Positions 1 through 6,137 of a stretch of 6,717 bases of DNA are shown here, in pieces (positions within the stretch are counted from its first letter, which is position 1; each line of letters begins with the position of its first letter). Origin of the DNA: an uncultured Clostridia bacterium (GTDB lineage Bacteria > Bacillota > Clostridia > Peptostreptococcales > Acidaminobacteraceae); contig CAMFGQ010000076.1 in assembly GCA_945950065.1 (NCBI GenBank), positions 1 through 6,717 of the forward strand, written 5' to 3'. A program made the translations under genes and the position numbers. The notes under the pieces were generated by a model. It was not told the DNA's origin and made no database searches. It saw only the letters and a program-made list of their open reading frames with translations.

Positions 1-299
1 GGAACACCCTGAAGGAAACTACCCTGTACTTTGGCTTCACTGAGTACATCGGCATAGGCTTTCATCACAACTTGCTTTTTGGCCTTGACCCAGTTGTCAT
101 CACAGAGCTCTTCAACTAGAAATTGACTGGAGTGAAGGAATCCTTCATAACCATAATGGGTTCGAATCCCATACCAGTCTTCTTTTTCATGATGAAGAAT
201 CTCTATAGGCATACCGAAGAGTACTTCATCGGCTAGTTCACAGTCCCACTGGGGACGTACTTTCAGTGGTGCAATATCCTTAATAATCCAAGCTTTCAT
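1..299 (-). CDS. N-terminal part of SH3b-domain protein, probable NlpC/P60 gamma-D-glutamyl-(di)amino acid peptidase (runs off left edge)
   Basis: I translated this 99-codon partial reading frame by hand; it is open to the window edge. Its ATG shares one base with the upstream TGA (TGATG) and GAGGAAAA lies about 7 nt before it, so translation is probably coupled. Residues about 1-60 look like a bacterial SH3 domain: KVRPQW early, ELADEVLFGMPIEIL in the middle, then DWYGIRT and YGYEGFLH. A second repeat seems to begin at AYADVLSEAKVQGSFLQG. Tandem SH3b domains followed by NlpC/P60 are typical of YkfC-type enzymes, which cut the gamma-D-Glu-diamino acid bond of imported muropeptides in the cytosol. 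No signal peptide is seen. The catalytic Cys/His domain would lie outside the window, so the peptidase call rests on the SH3b pattern and on the epimerase two genes upstream. Confidence 0.72.
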   Translation of the reverse strand, partial: MKAWIIKDIAPLKVRPQWDCELADEVLFGMPIEILHHEKEDWYGIRTHYGYEGFLHSSQFLVEELCDDNWVKAKKQVVMKAYADVLSEAKVQGSFLQGV

Positions 300-1078
300 C
301 AATTTTCCTCATAGATCCATCTCCCTAGATGGCCTAGGGTTGATGTTCTTCTTTTGTCTTGCTCACCCTCACCCTGATTGGTTACCAAAGCGCTGATGAG
401 ATAGTGTTGTTGTCCAAAAAAGATGCCTACATCATGGCTCACATCATCCAGTCCACCTGTTTTATGGGCAAAGGGAGGTGGATCAGGCAAGTAGCGCAGT
501 AAGAGATTCGTATCTCTGCATCTCTTCATGATGTCTAATCCCTGCAAGGACTTCTCTTTCCCCAAATACTCTCCTTGATAGAGGTCTTTAAGGAGCCTTG
601 CCATATCTCTAGCTGAGGTCAGATTGTCTCTTCCCTCTCTCATAGATCTAACGTCCATCATCTTTCTTTGCAGGATGGTCTCCTGAAGTCCAATTTTCTG
701 GACCATCCGGTTCACCCTTTCATATCCCACAAGATCGATCATTTGATTGGTTGAAGCATTACAGCTTTCTATCATCATCCAGATGAGATACTCTTCTATG
801 CTGTAGCTCTTCTTGCCGATCTCCGTCACCACACTGAAGTCCACTGCATTCTCCGCCCTGAGCTCCATGTGATCGCTCAATTGGAATTCTTTATCTGCTA
901 ATTGAAGCACACTCATCATAATGGGTATTTTGATGGTACTGGCTGAAGAATGTACATGAGATTCATTGAAAGTCAGATAAGAATCTTCTTTAAGACTCTC
1001 TATCACAACAGATAAGGTGAGATCGAGCTTCTCAGCTCGTTGCTTTGCCAGCTGCAGTGTTTTTTCTAGATGTGTCAT
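299..1078 (-). CDS. Cytoplasmic class A beta-lactamase-fold serine hydrolase in a muropeptide operon
   Basis: A 259-residue protein of the Beta-lactamase2 (class A-like) fold. The nucleophile motif is S47-T-I-K50 (ASTIKIPIM), the second motif is S105-C-N107 in place of SDN, and the third is K206-T-G208 (AHKTGG). The region matching the omega loop (R138-KMMD, then EGRDNLTSARDMARLL) lacks the canonical ExxLN with Glu166. The deacylation residue of true class A beta-lactamases therefore appears missing, and a peptidase or esterase role is as likely as beta-lactam cleavage. There is no signal peptide or membrane anchor, so it should act in the cytosol. The ATG directly follows the epimerase stop (TAGATG), with AAGGA about 7 nt upstream, and the stop overlaps the SH3b gene. 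This placement suggests work on muropeptide-derived peptides; the substrate is unknown. A paralogue lies at 2794-3525. Confidence 0.85.
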   Translation of the reverse strand: MTHLEKTLQLAKQRAEKLDLTLSVVIESLKEDSYLTFNESHVHSSASTIKIPIMMSVLQLADKEFQLSDHMELRAENAVDFSVVTEIGKKSYSIEEYLIWMMIESCNASTNQMIDLVGYERVNRMVQKIGLQETILQRKMMDVRSMREGRDNLTSARDMARLLKDLYQGEYLGKEKSLQGLDIMKRCRDTNLLLRYLPDPPPFAHKTGGLDDVSHDVGIFFGQQHYLISALVTNQGEGEQDKRRTSTLGHLGRWIYEEN

Positions 1079-2167
1079 CTATTTTTCCTTTTTGGCTAAG
1101 ATTTTTGTAAAGCCTAGACCAGGTGTTTCGTTCATTGTAATCAGGGCTTCATTAAAGTCTGGGCCACCTTCAGCTGGATCAAGCTTACATAAACCTGGTC
1201 CATCTAAGTCAACATACTGGATGATGTCCTTGGCTGCGGCTAAATGAGCAGCAGCACTAACGGAGATTTTGCTTTCGAGCATACAGCCAATCATACAGGG
1301 TACATCGTAGACTTCTGCAATGCTGATGAGCTTAAGGGCCTCATGAATCCCACCGGTTTTCATCAGTTTAATGTTCAAAATATCCGCCGCACCTGCCTCA
1401 ATGACTTCCATGGCATTTCGTGCATTAAAGACGCTTTCATCTGCCATGATGGGAATGGATGACTGGGTGGTGACCTGGATCATCCCCTGTAAATCTGAAT
1501 AGTGGACGGGCTGTTCAATCAGCTCAATGTCCAGGTCGTGTTTCTCCAGGGAGGCAATAATCGCCAGAGCCTCTTTAGGTGTCCATCCTTGATTTGCATC
1601 AAGACGGATCTTAATCTCTTTGCCTACAGCTTTGCGTATCTCTATGACCCTCTGGATATCTAGTTTATGGTCTAATCCCAGCTTGACTTTTAAGACCTTA
1701 AAGCCCCTGTCAACTGCTTCGAGAGAATCCTTTACCATCTCTTCAATAGGGTTCACACTAATGGTGAGATCGGTCTCAATGGTTTTGCGATGACCACCTA
1801 GAGCTTTATAGAGAGGTAGCCCTAGCTTCTGAGACCATAGATCGTAAAGTGCCATGTCCACAGCTGCTTTAGCACTGGTATTGCCCAAAAGTGCTCCATG
1901 GAGTAGAGACTGATTCTCTTCCATAGAAAGCACGGACTTTCCTATGAGTTTTGGAGCGATGAGTTCTTCAATAGCTCCAGTAATGGAAGCACGGGTTTCT
2001 CCAGTTATGACTGCTGTAGGTGGAGCTTCTCCATAGCCTACAAGACCGTCTTCCGTTGTGATCTCCACGAGAATGTCGTGGACTGAATCTACTGTCCTAA
2101 GAGAGGTTTTAAAGGGCGTTCTCAAAGGAACAACGAGTTCAGATAGTTGAATGGATTTGATTGACAA
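1079..2167 (-). CDS. ykfB: L-Ala-D/L-Glu (dipeptide) epimerase, enolase superfamily
   Basis: Interconverts L-Ala-D-Glu and L-Ala-L-Glu so that murein dipeptides can be degraded. Counting from the in-frame ATG at 2179, the general-base pair is K164-V-K166 in LKVKLG. Metal ligands are D194 (RLDANQGW), E222 (ELIEQP) and D247 (ADES), and the second base is K271 in NIKLMKTGG. The C-terminal DLDGP (D324, D326) matches the Asp-x-Asp that binds the dipeptide amino group in the B. subtilis enzyme, and it separates this family from other muconate-lactonizing-like enzymes. I place the start at TTG 2167: GGAGGT (2177-2172) lies just upstream of it but falls inside the reading frame if the ATG at 2179 is used. 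Starting at TTG gives 362 residues, beginning (M)SIKSIQLSELVVPL, and catalytic numbering close to the family's. It is the first gene of the operon; the next gene starts immediately after the stop. Confidence 0.92.
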   Translation of the reverse strand: MSIKSIQLSELVVPLRTPFKTSLRTVDSVHDILVEITTEDGLVGYGEAPPTAVITGETRASITGAIEELIAPKLIGKSVLSMEENQSLLHGALLGNTSAKAAVDMALYDLWSQKLGLPLYKALGGHRKTIETDLTISVNPIEEMVKDSLEAVDRGFKVLKVKLGLDHKLDIQRVIEIRKAVGKEIKIRLDANQGWTPKEALAIIASLEKHDLDIELIEQPVHYSDLQGMIQVTTQSSIPIMADESVFNARNAMEVIEAGAADILNIKLMKTGGIHEALKLISIAEVYDVPCMIGCMLESKISVSAAAHLAAAKDIIQYVDLDGPGLCKLDPAEGGPDFNEALITMNETPGLGFTKILAKKEK

Positions 2168-2171
2168 GGTA

Positions 2172-2177
2172 ACCTCC
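2172..2177 (-). promoter_or_regulatory. Ribosome binding site GGAGGT that decides the epimerase start
   Basis: GGAGGT on the minus strand lies four bases before the TTG at 2167. The only upstream in-frame start, ATG at 2179, overlaps this element and has no Shine-Dalgarno sequence before it (bases 2190-2180 read caacaaagaaa). This favours TTG initiation. Confidence 0.65.
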
Positions 2178-2179
2178 AT

Positions 2180-2793
2180 TTTCTTTGTTGGTCATCTATG
2201 TATATGAAGTGATTCAATGTATAATTTACGCAATATATATGCCAGTTTTAATGCAATAAGTTCATACTTTTTATACAGTTTTCCATGGATTATGATCTAA
2301 TTATCTTCCTAGTTGAAGGAATCTTTAGACCTGAATCTATATTTCTGGACAAGATATGGGTGTCTTTTCGTCCCGAGATTTGGTAAGTTTTCAAGAGGAC
2401 CAGGGATAAGATAAATCTTCTCTACAACTACATTTAAGTCCCCTGACGCCTCTCTTGGGGAGTCTTACTCTTATGTTAAATACCTGCTTCAATCTATCAT
2501 ACTGCCTAGTTTTAGCTTGATGGAAGGGTAAGGTTCCGAAAGATTTGCACTATCTACACTGGACTCTCTACTTCCTTTAAATCATAGGATTGATTAAGCA
2601 TATCCATCCTATAATCCGCCTGTTATCTCGCAATATGCGTACCACCTTCATTACTTTTAGTTAAATCTTTCCTTTATCTTAATCAGCAATGAGCAAGGAG
2701 AATTCTTTTTCTTCATAACACTAGGAAAATCACGGTATTTTTTATATCTTTATGGACGGTTGTCCAAATATATGGACGATTCCTGTTTGATGC
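2180..2793. other. 614-bp intergenic stretch without a convincing gene
   Basis: AT-rich sequence with no open frame longer than about 45 codons that resembles a known protein, and no recognised tRNA or riboswitch. It must hold the promoter of the minus-strand epimerase operon; the AT-rich stretch around 2221-2260 is the likely place, but no good -35/-10 pair was found. Short structures include a bulged hairpin at 2347-2373 (GGAC..AAGA pairing with TCTT..GTCC), a 7-bp inverted repeat ATAGGAT/ATCCTAT at 2584-2612, and the TGGAC repeats near 2751-2777. None is followed by a T-run that would make a clear terminator for the gene at 2794-3525. Confidence 0.5.
2751..2778. repeat. Short TATGGACG direct repeat with interleaved GTCCA inverted copy
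   Basis: TATGGACG occurs at 2751-2758 and again at 2771-2778, a 20-bp period. Between them GTCCA (2762-2766) is complementary to the TGGAC of either copy, so two mutually exclusive 5-bp hairpins can form. The cluster lies 16 bp past the stop codon of the minus-strand hydrolase. No T-run follows on either strand, so it is not a standard terminator; its function is unknown. Confidence 0.45.
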
Positions 2794-3525
2794 TTAGTAT
2801 TTTCCTTGAGCCATTCCCCTAGATAAAACCCTAAAGTATTCCTCCGTCTCATCGACGTTGACGTTCTGGCTAGCAAAGACAAAGGTATAGGGAATGTCAG
2901 AGAAAACAACACCTACATCATGACTGATGCCAGTACTCTCCCCTGTTTTGTGCGCTACCTTGCCCACATCAAATAGTTCGTTGGCTAATTTATGATTGAT
3001 TTGCTGTTTTAAGAGAAAGTCGGTGGATAATGCATAGGAGTCGTTACGATTTGTATAAGTTGAAACGAAGATTTTCTCTAAAAGAAGACTGATCTCATCA
3101 CACGAAAAATAGTTGTCGATTCCTTGGGCTTGTTTTTCTGCATCAAAAAGCTTGCGATTAAGCTGTGTATCCCTTAATCCCATTTTTCCAAAAATAGACT
3201 TGTACCAAGGTACTCCAAAGTAGTCGATCAGCATATTTGTGGCTGTGTTGTCGCTAAGAGAGATCATCAATTCTGCCAAGGAATATAGGGAAAAATCCAT
3301 GCCCGAATCCATGGCCTTGAGAGCGCCACAACCAGGCACCTTATCCTCTTCTAGGAGTGTGATATGTAATCTATGCATTTCTTCTAAACTCACTTGATCC
3401 AAGATAGAAAGAAGGATAGGTAATTTGATGATGCTCTGTGCAGAATAGATCTTTTTGTCGTCTTCAAAATACCCTTCCCCAGATTTCATGTTTCGTATAC
3501 AAATGCTCAGACCCTTGTTTTTCAT
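2794..3525 (-). CDS. Second cytoplasmic class A beta-lactamase-fold serine hydrolase
   Basis: A 243-residue protein paralogous in plan to the hydrolase at 299-1078. Its motifs are S31-I-I-K34 (AQSIIKLPILL), S91-D-N93 (SLSDNTATNMLIDYFG) and K193-T-G195 (AHKTGESTGISHDVG). The omega-loop region reads R124-KLFDAEKQAQGIDNY and again lacks an ExxLN motif. The intact SDN is closer to canonical class A enzymes than the SCN of its neighbour. It has no signal peptide, and the N-terminus starts almost directly at the first beta strand (MKNKGLSICIRNM), so it is predicted cytosolic. The ATG is preceded by AGGGTGA about 5 nt upstream. It is a single gene with its own promoter, divergent from the GntR/ABC operon. 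A D,D-peptidase, muropeptide peptidase or weak beta-lactamase role all remain possible. Confidence 0.85.
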   Translation of the reverse strand: MKNKGLSICIRNMKSGEGYFEDDKKIYSAQSIIKLPILLSILDQVSLEEMHRLHITLLEEDKVPGCGALKAMDSGMDFSLYSLAELMISLSDNTATNMLIDYFGVPWYKSIFGKMGLRDTQLNRKLFDAEKQAQGIDNYFSCDEISLLLEKIFVSTYTNRNDSYALSTDFLLKQQINHKLANELFDVGKVAHKTGESTGISHDVGVVFSDIPYTFVFASQNVNVDETEEYFRVLSRGMAQGKY

Positions 3526-3569
3526 TTTTTCACCCTGTCCTTATGTAAATTCACTTCAATCAAGCATCC

Positions 3570-3598
3570 TCTATAAAGCAAGAAGCAAGCCTATACAA
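3570..3598 (-). promoter_or_regulatory. Sigma-A-type promoter of the 2794-3525 hydrolase
   Basis: On the minus strand a -35-like TTGTAT (3598-3593) and a -10-like TATAGA (3575-3570) are separated by exactly 17 bp. Transcription would start near 3563, leaving a leader of about 37 nt. Its -35 lies only 16 bp from the -35 of the divergent promoter, so the two probably compete or are co-controlled. Confidence 0.6.
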
Positions 3599-3614
3599 AT
3601 TTTTTCTAAAGGGA

Positions 3615-3644
3615 TTGACAAAACCTGTACCGGTGTACTAATAT
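3615..3644 (+). promoter_or_regulatory. Sigma-A-type promoter of the GntR-ABC operon
   Basis: A perfect -35 TTGACA (3615-3620) and -10 TAATAT (3639-3644) are separated by 18 bp. Transcription would start around 3651, giving a leader of only about 20 nt that carries AGGAGG (3661-3666) ahead of the ATG at 3672. The -10 box lies inside the palindromic operator. Confidence 0.75.
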
Positions 3645-3654
3645 ACTAGTACAC
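3633..3654. promoter_or_regulatory. Palindromic YtrA-type operator overlapping the -10 box
   Basis: Arms GTGTACTA (3633-3640) and TAGTACAC (3647-3654) are perfect 8-bp inverted copies around the centre ATATAC, so 10 of 11 base pairs are symmetric. The outer GTGTA...TACACT resembles the inverted repeat reported for B. subtilis YtrA (AGTGTA and TACACT separated by 13 bp; here GGTGTA and TACACT separated by 12). Bound repressor would cover the -10 box and start site, as expected for negative autoregulation by the adjacent GntR protein. Confidence 0.75.
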
Positions 3655-3671
3655 TAATACAGGAGGAGAAC

Positions 3672-4025
3672 ATGGACAAAGATTATAAGCCTGTCTATCT
3701 TCAGATTGTCGAAGAAATGAAGCGTCAGATGGTAACGGGCAAGCTTTCTCTTGGTGATAAACTACCATCCATTCGTGATGTAGCTCTAGAATTTAAGGTA
3801 AATCCCAATACAGTACAAAGAAGCTTTAGAGAGTTGGAAACACAAGAGTTGATTGAAACCAAACGCGGCATTGGGTCCTATGTGACCCAGGACCAAAATC
3901 TCTTCACGAAAATGAGAGAAGAGTTACTCCAAAGAAAGCTAAGATCATTTTTAGAAGACATGAAAGAACTAAGAGTCGATAAAAAAGAACTTTTACAACG
4001 AATCGAGGAAGAACATTATGAATAA
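3672..4025 (+). CDS. GntR family transcriptional regulator, YtrA subfamily
   Basis: A 117-residue DNA-binding repressor. Residues about 8-72 form the GntR winged helix: YLQIVEEMKRQMVTG, then the hallmark LGDKLPSIRDVA, the recognition helix NPNTVQRSFRELE, and the wing KRGIGSYV. The remaining 40 or so residues are charged and helical (EELLQRKLRSFLEDMKEL), the short dimerisation tail that defines YtrA-type members; there is no ligand-binding FCD or UTRA domain. It starts at ATG behind AGGAGG and overlaps the ABC ATPase start by 8 nt, so the two are translationally coupled. The 22-bp palindrome in its own promoter is the likely binding site. YtrA in B. subtilis represses an ABC operon induced by lipid II-targeting antibiotics; a similar effector is inferred here, not shown. 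Confidence 0.92.
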   Translation: MDKDYKPVYLQIVEEMKRQMVTGKLSLGDKLPSIRDVALEFKVNPNTVQRSFRELETQELIETKRGIGSYVTQDQNLFTKMREELLQRKLRSFLEDMKELRVDKKELLQRIEEEHYE

Positions 4026-4713
4026 AATCATTGACCTTCAAGGGGTATCAAAAAGATACCGTGGAAAATATGCATTGAAGGATTTTAGTTTAGAACTTGA
4101 TCCAGGACGAGTTCTTGGACTGCTTGGACCAAACGGCTCAGGTAAAACCACCCTACTTAAACTACTAGCAGGCTATCTTCAACCTGATCAAGGCAAAGTC
4201 CTTATCCAAGGAAAGAAACCAGGAGTGGAAACGAAGAAAATTATCTCCTATCTCCCCGATGTAAGCTTCCTCCCCAAGAATTTTTCAATTAAAGACGCAC
4301 TGGATCTTTACCAGGACTTCTTTCAAGACTTTGACCTGGTCAAGGCCAGACGGATGTTGGAGTTTATGGAACTCAGTGAAAAAAGTTATTCCTCGGATTT
4401 GAGTAAAGGAATGCTTGAAAAACTTCATCTGGCACTGATTCTATCTAGAGAAGCGGAACTGTATATATTAGATGAACCTATTGCTGGCGTAGATCCTTTA
4501 GCGCGCGAACAAATTCTAGCTGCCATCATTGAGAATGTAAAGGAAGACTCTTCCATGGTCATCACAAGTCATCTTGTCCGTGATATGGAGCAAATCTTCG
4601 AAGATGTCGTCTATATGGATCAAGGCAGCATCCTTCTTCAAGGCAATGCAGATGAACTTCGAGAAAGCCGTGGTATGTCATTAGACGAACTGTACCGCGA
4701 GATTTACTCTTAG
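4018..4713 (+). CDS. ABC transporter ATP-binding protein (YtrB-like)
   Basis: A 231-residue cytoplasmic ATPase that should power the adjacent permease. Walker A is GPNGSGKT (37-44), Walker B LYILDEP (148-154) with catalytic E153, D-loop GVDP (157-160), and H-loop histidine H184 in VITSH. Two departures stand out. The Q-loop position reads YLPD with D81 where most ATPases have Gln, and the signature is LSKGM (128-132) rather than LSGGQ. Both are, to my knowledge, common in the YtrB/EcsA-like group, so the protein is probably active. The start ATG sits inside the end of the regulator gene, with GAGGAA about 7 nt upstream. Exporter, lantibiotic-resistance or envelope-stress functions are all possible; the substrate is unknown. 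Confidence 0.93.
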   Translation: MNKIIDLQGVSKRYRGKYALKDFSLELDPGRVLGLLGPNGSGKTTLLKLLAGYLQPDQGKVLIQGKKPGVETKKIISYLPDVSFLPKNFSIKDALDLYQDFFQDFDLVKARRMLEFMELSEKSYSSDLSKGMLEKLHLALILSREAELYILDEPIAGVDPLAREQILAAIIENVKEDSSMVITSHLVRDMEQIFEDVVYMDQGSILLQGNADELRESRGMSLDELYREIYS

Positions 4714-4722
4714 GGGGAAACC

Positions 4723-5532
4723 ATGTTTAAACTACTCAAATATGAAATGAAATCAACTTCTAAATTCATGCTTAGCCTAGCAGTCGCTGTGCTTTTTGCA
4801 AGCGTGATGTTTAACTGGACGATAAAGAACAGCATCCTACAGGTGTACAATAGTCCAGAAAGTTCTCCCATCATCAGCACCAATCTACACTTTCTACCTA
4901 TCGGTTTTGCTGTGATCATTGCTTTTGGAGCCAGCATTAGTTTCTTCTTTTATCTTGCTGGACGACTCAATCGTGAACTCTACGATGACGAAAGGTATCT
5001 TACCTTTTCCCTTCCTCTAACTGGCTACCAAATTCTTGGAGCTAAGTCCATCAGTGCTGTCCTATGGGGAGCTTTCCAGTTACTCAGTGTTGCATTAAGC
5101 ACCTTCGTCTTTCACCGTATCTTTATGTGGGATTTCTTTGCTTCAGGTTGGAAGGAGTTTATGGGATTTTGGATGGGATCAGAAGGAATCTATTCCTTAG
5201 CCTATCTTACGGTAACGATTCTTCTAAGTCTGATGTTGGTCTACTTCTCAATCCTTCTTTCAAAAGTACTCTTTAGACCAGAGAGAGGAAGATGGATTTG
5301 GTTTCTTGTCTTGATGGTGGTTCTCTTTATTAACAACCAATTCCTCGTCACACTATCCAAGCTTTTTGTTAAGCCTCTCGTTGTTGACGGCATGATTTGG
5401 GAAGGGATTGGCCCACATCTGTTTTATGCCATGAATCAACGAACTTTCCTACATCATCTTCTTGTTCTCTCTTTTGCTCTAATCTATTTTGTAGTAAATG
5501 GTTATTTACTTGATAAAAAAGTAGAGCTGTAG
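4723..5532 (+). CDS. ABC transporter permease, six predicted membrane helices
   Basis: A 269-residue integral membrane protein that partners the preceding ATPase, whose stop lies 9 bp upstream; GGGGGA provides the ribosome binding site. Hydrophobic segments fall at about 15-34, 57-79, 107-130, 156-180, 191-211 and 245-263. The cytosolic loop after helix 2 holds ELYDDERYLTFSLPLTGYQ (85-103), a conserved feature of this Firmicutes permease type that probably contacts the ATPase. With only one ATPase and one permease gene, the transporter is probably a homodimer of each, simpler than the B. subtilis ytrBCDEF set. No terminator is seen after the stop, so some read-through into the HesB-like gene is possible. 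Confidence 0.88.
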   Translation: MFKLLKYEMKSTSKFMLSLAVAVLFASVMFNWTIKNSILQVYNSPESSPIISTNLHFLPIGFAVIIAFGASISFFFYLAGRLNRELYDDERYLTFSLPLTGYQILGAKSISAVLWGAFQLLSVALSTFVFHRIFMWDFFASGWKEFMGFWMGSEGIYSLAYLTVTILLSLMLVYFSILLSKVLFRPERGRWIWFLVLMVVLFINNQFLVTLSKLFVKPLVVDGMIWEGIGPHLFYAMNQRTFLHHLLVLSFALIYFVVNGYLLDKKVEL

Positions 5533-5564
5533 GTAAAGAAAATGACACTTTAATTCCTACTAAG

Positions 5565-5586
5565 TTGTGGTATATTTATAGTACAC
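5565..5586 (+). promoter_or_regulatory. Extended -10 promoter with a recurring regulator half-site, upstream of the HesB-like gene
   Basis: TGGTATATT (5568-5576) fits an extended -10 (TG-N-TATATT); no good -35 precedes it. Three bases after the -10, TAGTACAC (5579-5586) is identical to the right arm of the operator at 3633-3654, and its distance from the -10 box is the same (8 bp from start to start). The left arm (5565-5572, TTGTGGTA) keeps only 5 of 8 operator bases. Control by the YtrA-like protein is inferred. Confidence 0.45.
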
Positions 5587-5622
5587 GATTTAAAATCAAG
5601 TACCTTAGATGAGGAGTAGGAT

Positions 5623-5937
5623 ATGATTAAAACAAATCAAGAAACAGTAAATGAAATAAAAAAGATTATTGAAGCAAATCTTGGCCAAGGAGATTGCGTA
5701 CGCATCTATCTTGCAGGCATGGGTTGTTCTGGTCCTAGTTTTGGACTAGCTCTTGATGACAAAAAAGACGGAGACGAATTCTTCGAAAGCGAAGGACAAG
5801 GCTTCGTAATGCAAAAGAGCTTCTATGAGCAATTTGGCGACTTCATCATTGAATACCAAGATGGTGGCTATGTTGTTCAACCAGAACAAATGCCAGAAGG
5901 AATGGGCGGCTGCAGTACCTGTGCAGGATGTCAATAA
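5623..5937 (+). CDS. HesB/IscA-like small protein, Cys form of the HesB-related selenoprotein family
   Basis: A 104-residue cytoplasmic protein related to A-type iron-sulfur carriers. The core LAGMGCSGPSFGLALDD places C35 at the position where several clostridial homologues use selenocysteine (family HesB-related selenoprotein); here the codon is TGT, an ordinary Cys. The C-terminus ends GGCSTCAGCQ, giving C97, C100 and C103 spaced CxxCxxC, plausible ligands for iron-sulfur or metal binding alongside C35. GAGGAG lies 6 nt before the ATG. It appears to be a single-gene unit between the ABC operon and a strong terminator. A role in iron-sulfur assembly or redox is inferred from the family; no isc or suf partner is adjacent. 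Confidence 0.88.
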   Translation: MIKTNQETVNEIKKIIEANLGQGDCVRIYLAGMGCSGPSFGLALDDKKDGDEFFESEGQGFVMQKSFYEQFGDFIIEYQDGGYVVQPEQMPEGMGGCSTCAGCQ

Positions 5938-5940
5938 ACG

Positions 5941-5967
5941 AAGAAGAGGGGCAACCCTCTTTTTTGT
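5941..5967 (+). terminator. Rho-independent terminator after the HesB-like gene
   Basis: AAGAGGG (5944-5950) and CCCTCTT (5955-5961) form a perfect 7-bp stem around a GCAA tetraloop, extendable by a G-T and two A-T pairs outward. It runs directly into a T-tract (5960-5965, then GTTTG). It starts four bases after the stop codon. Confidence 0.93.
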
Positions 5968-6110
5968 TTGCAAGGACTAATAGACTAGCGTCTCATTCAG
6001 ATATCAAACACATTGAATCCGATAATAAGCAATCACAAGAATAGTAATAGCCAAACTTCGTGAAACTGAGGCTTTTATCTTGAATTGATGTTCAGTTAGA
6101 AATTCCCTTT

Positions 6111-6137
6111 TTGACAGGAACTTACTAAGAATATAAT
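6111..6137 (+). promoter_or_regulatory. Consensus -35/-10 pair with a 15-bp spacer
   Basis: TTGACA (6111-6116) and TATAAT (6132-6137) both match the sigma-A consensus perfectly, but the spacer is 15 bp, shorter than the optimal 17. The nearest credible start codon is 350 bp downstream (6488). If active, it would drive either a long leader for the small gene or an untranslated RNA starting near 6144. Confidence 0.45.

Noticed and set aside
1017..1462. Plus-strand open frames opposite the hydrolase and epimerase genes (1017-1247, 1244-1462)
   Set aside because: They lie antisense to well-supported genes with clear catalytic motifs, and their translations show no protein-like pattern.
2221..2260. 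Candidate promoter for the epimerase operon (TTATTG with TATATT at a 16-bp spacing, minus strand)
   Set aside because: The -35 matches the consensus at only about two positions; the AT-rich stretch offers several equally weak pairs, so no site is called.
2347..2400. Minus-strand GGGACGAAAAGAC resembling part of a c-di-GMP-I riboswitch, plus a bulged hairpin at 2347-2373
   Set aside because: The conserved GCAAACC-type partner segment and the second stem are not present, so the resemblance is a short coincidence.
2629..2649. Minus-strand AAGGTGGTACGC, similar to the T-box core AGGGTGGTACCGCG
   Set aside because: The core match is incomplete, there is no specifier stem or following terminator, and the next gene (epimerase) is not a typical T-box target.
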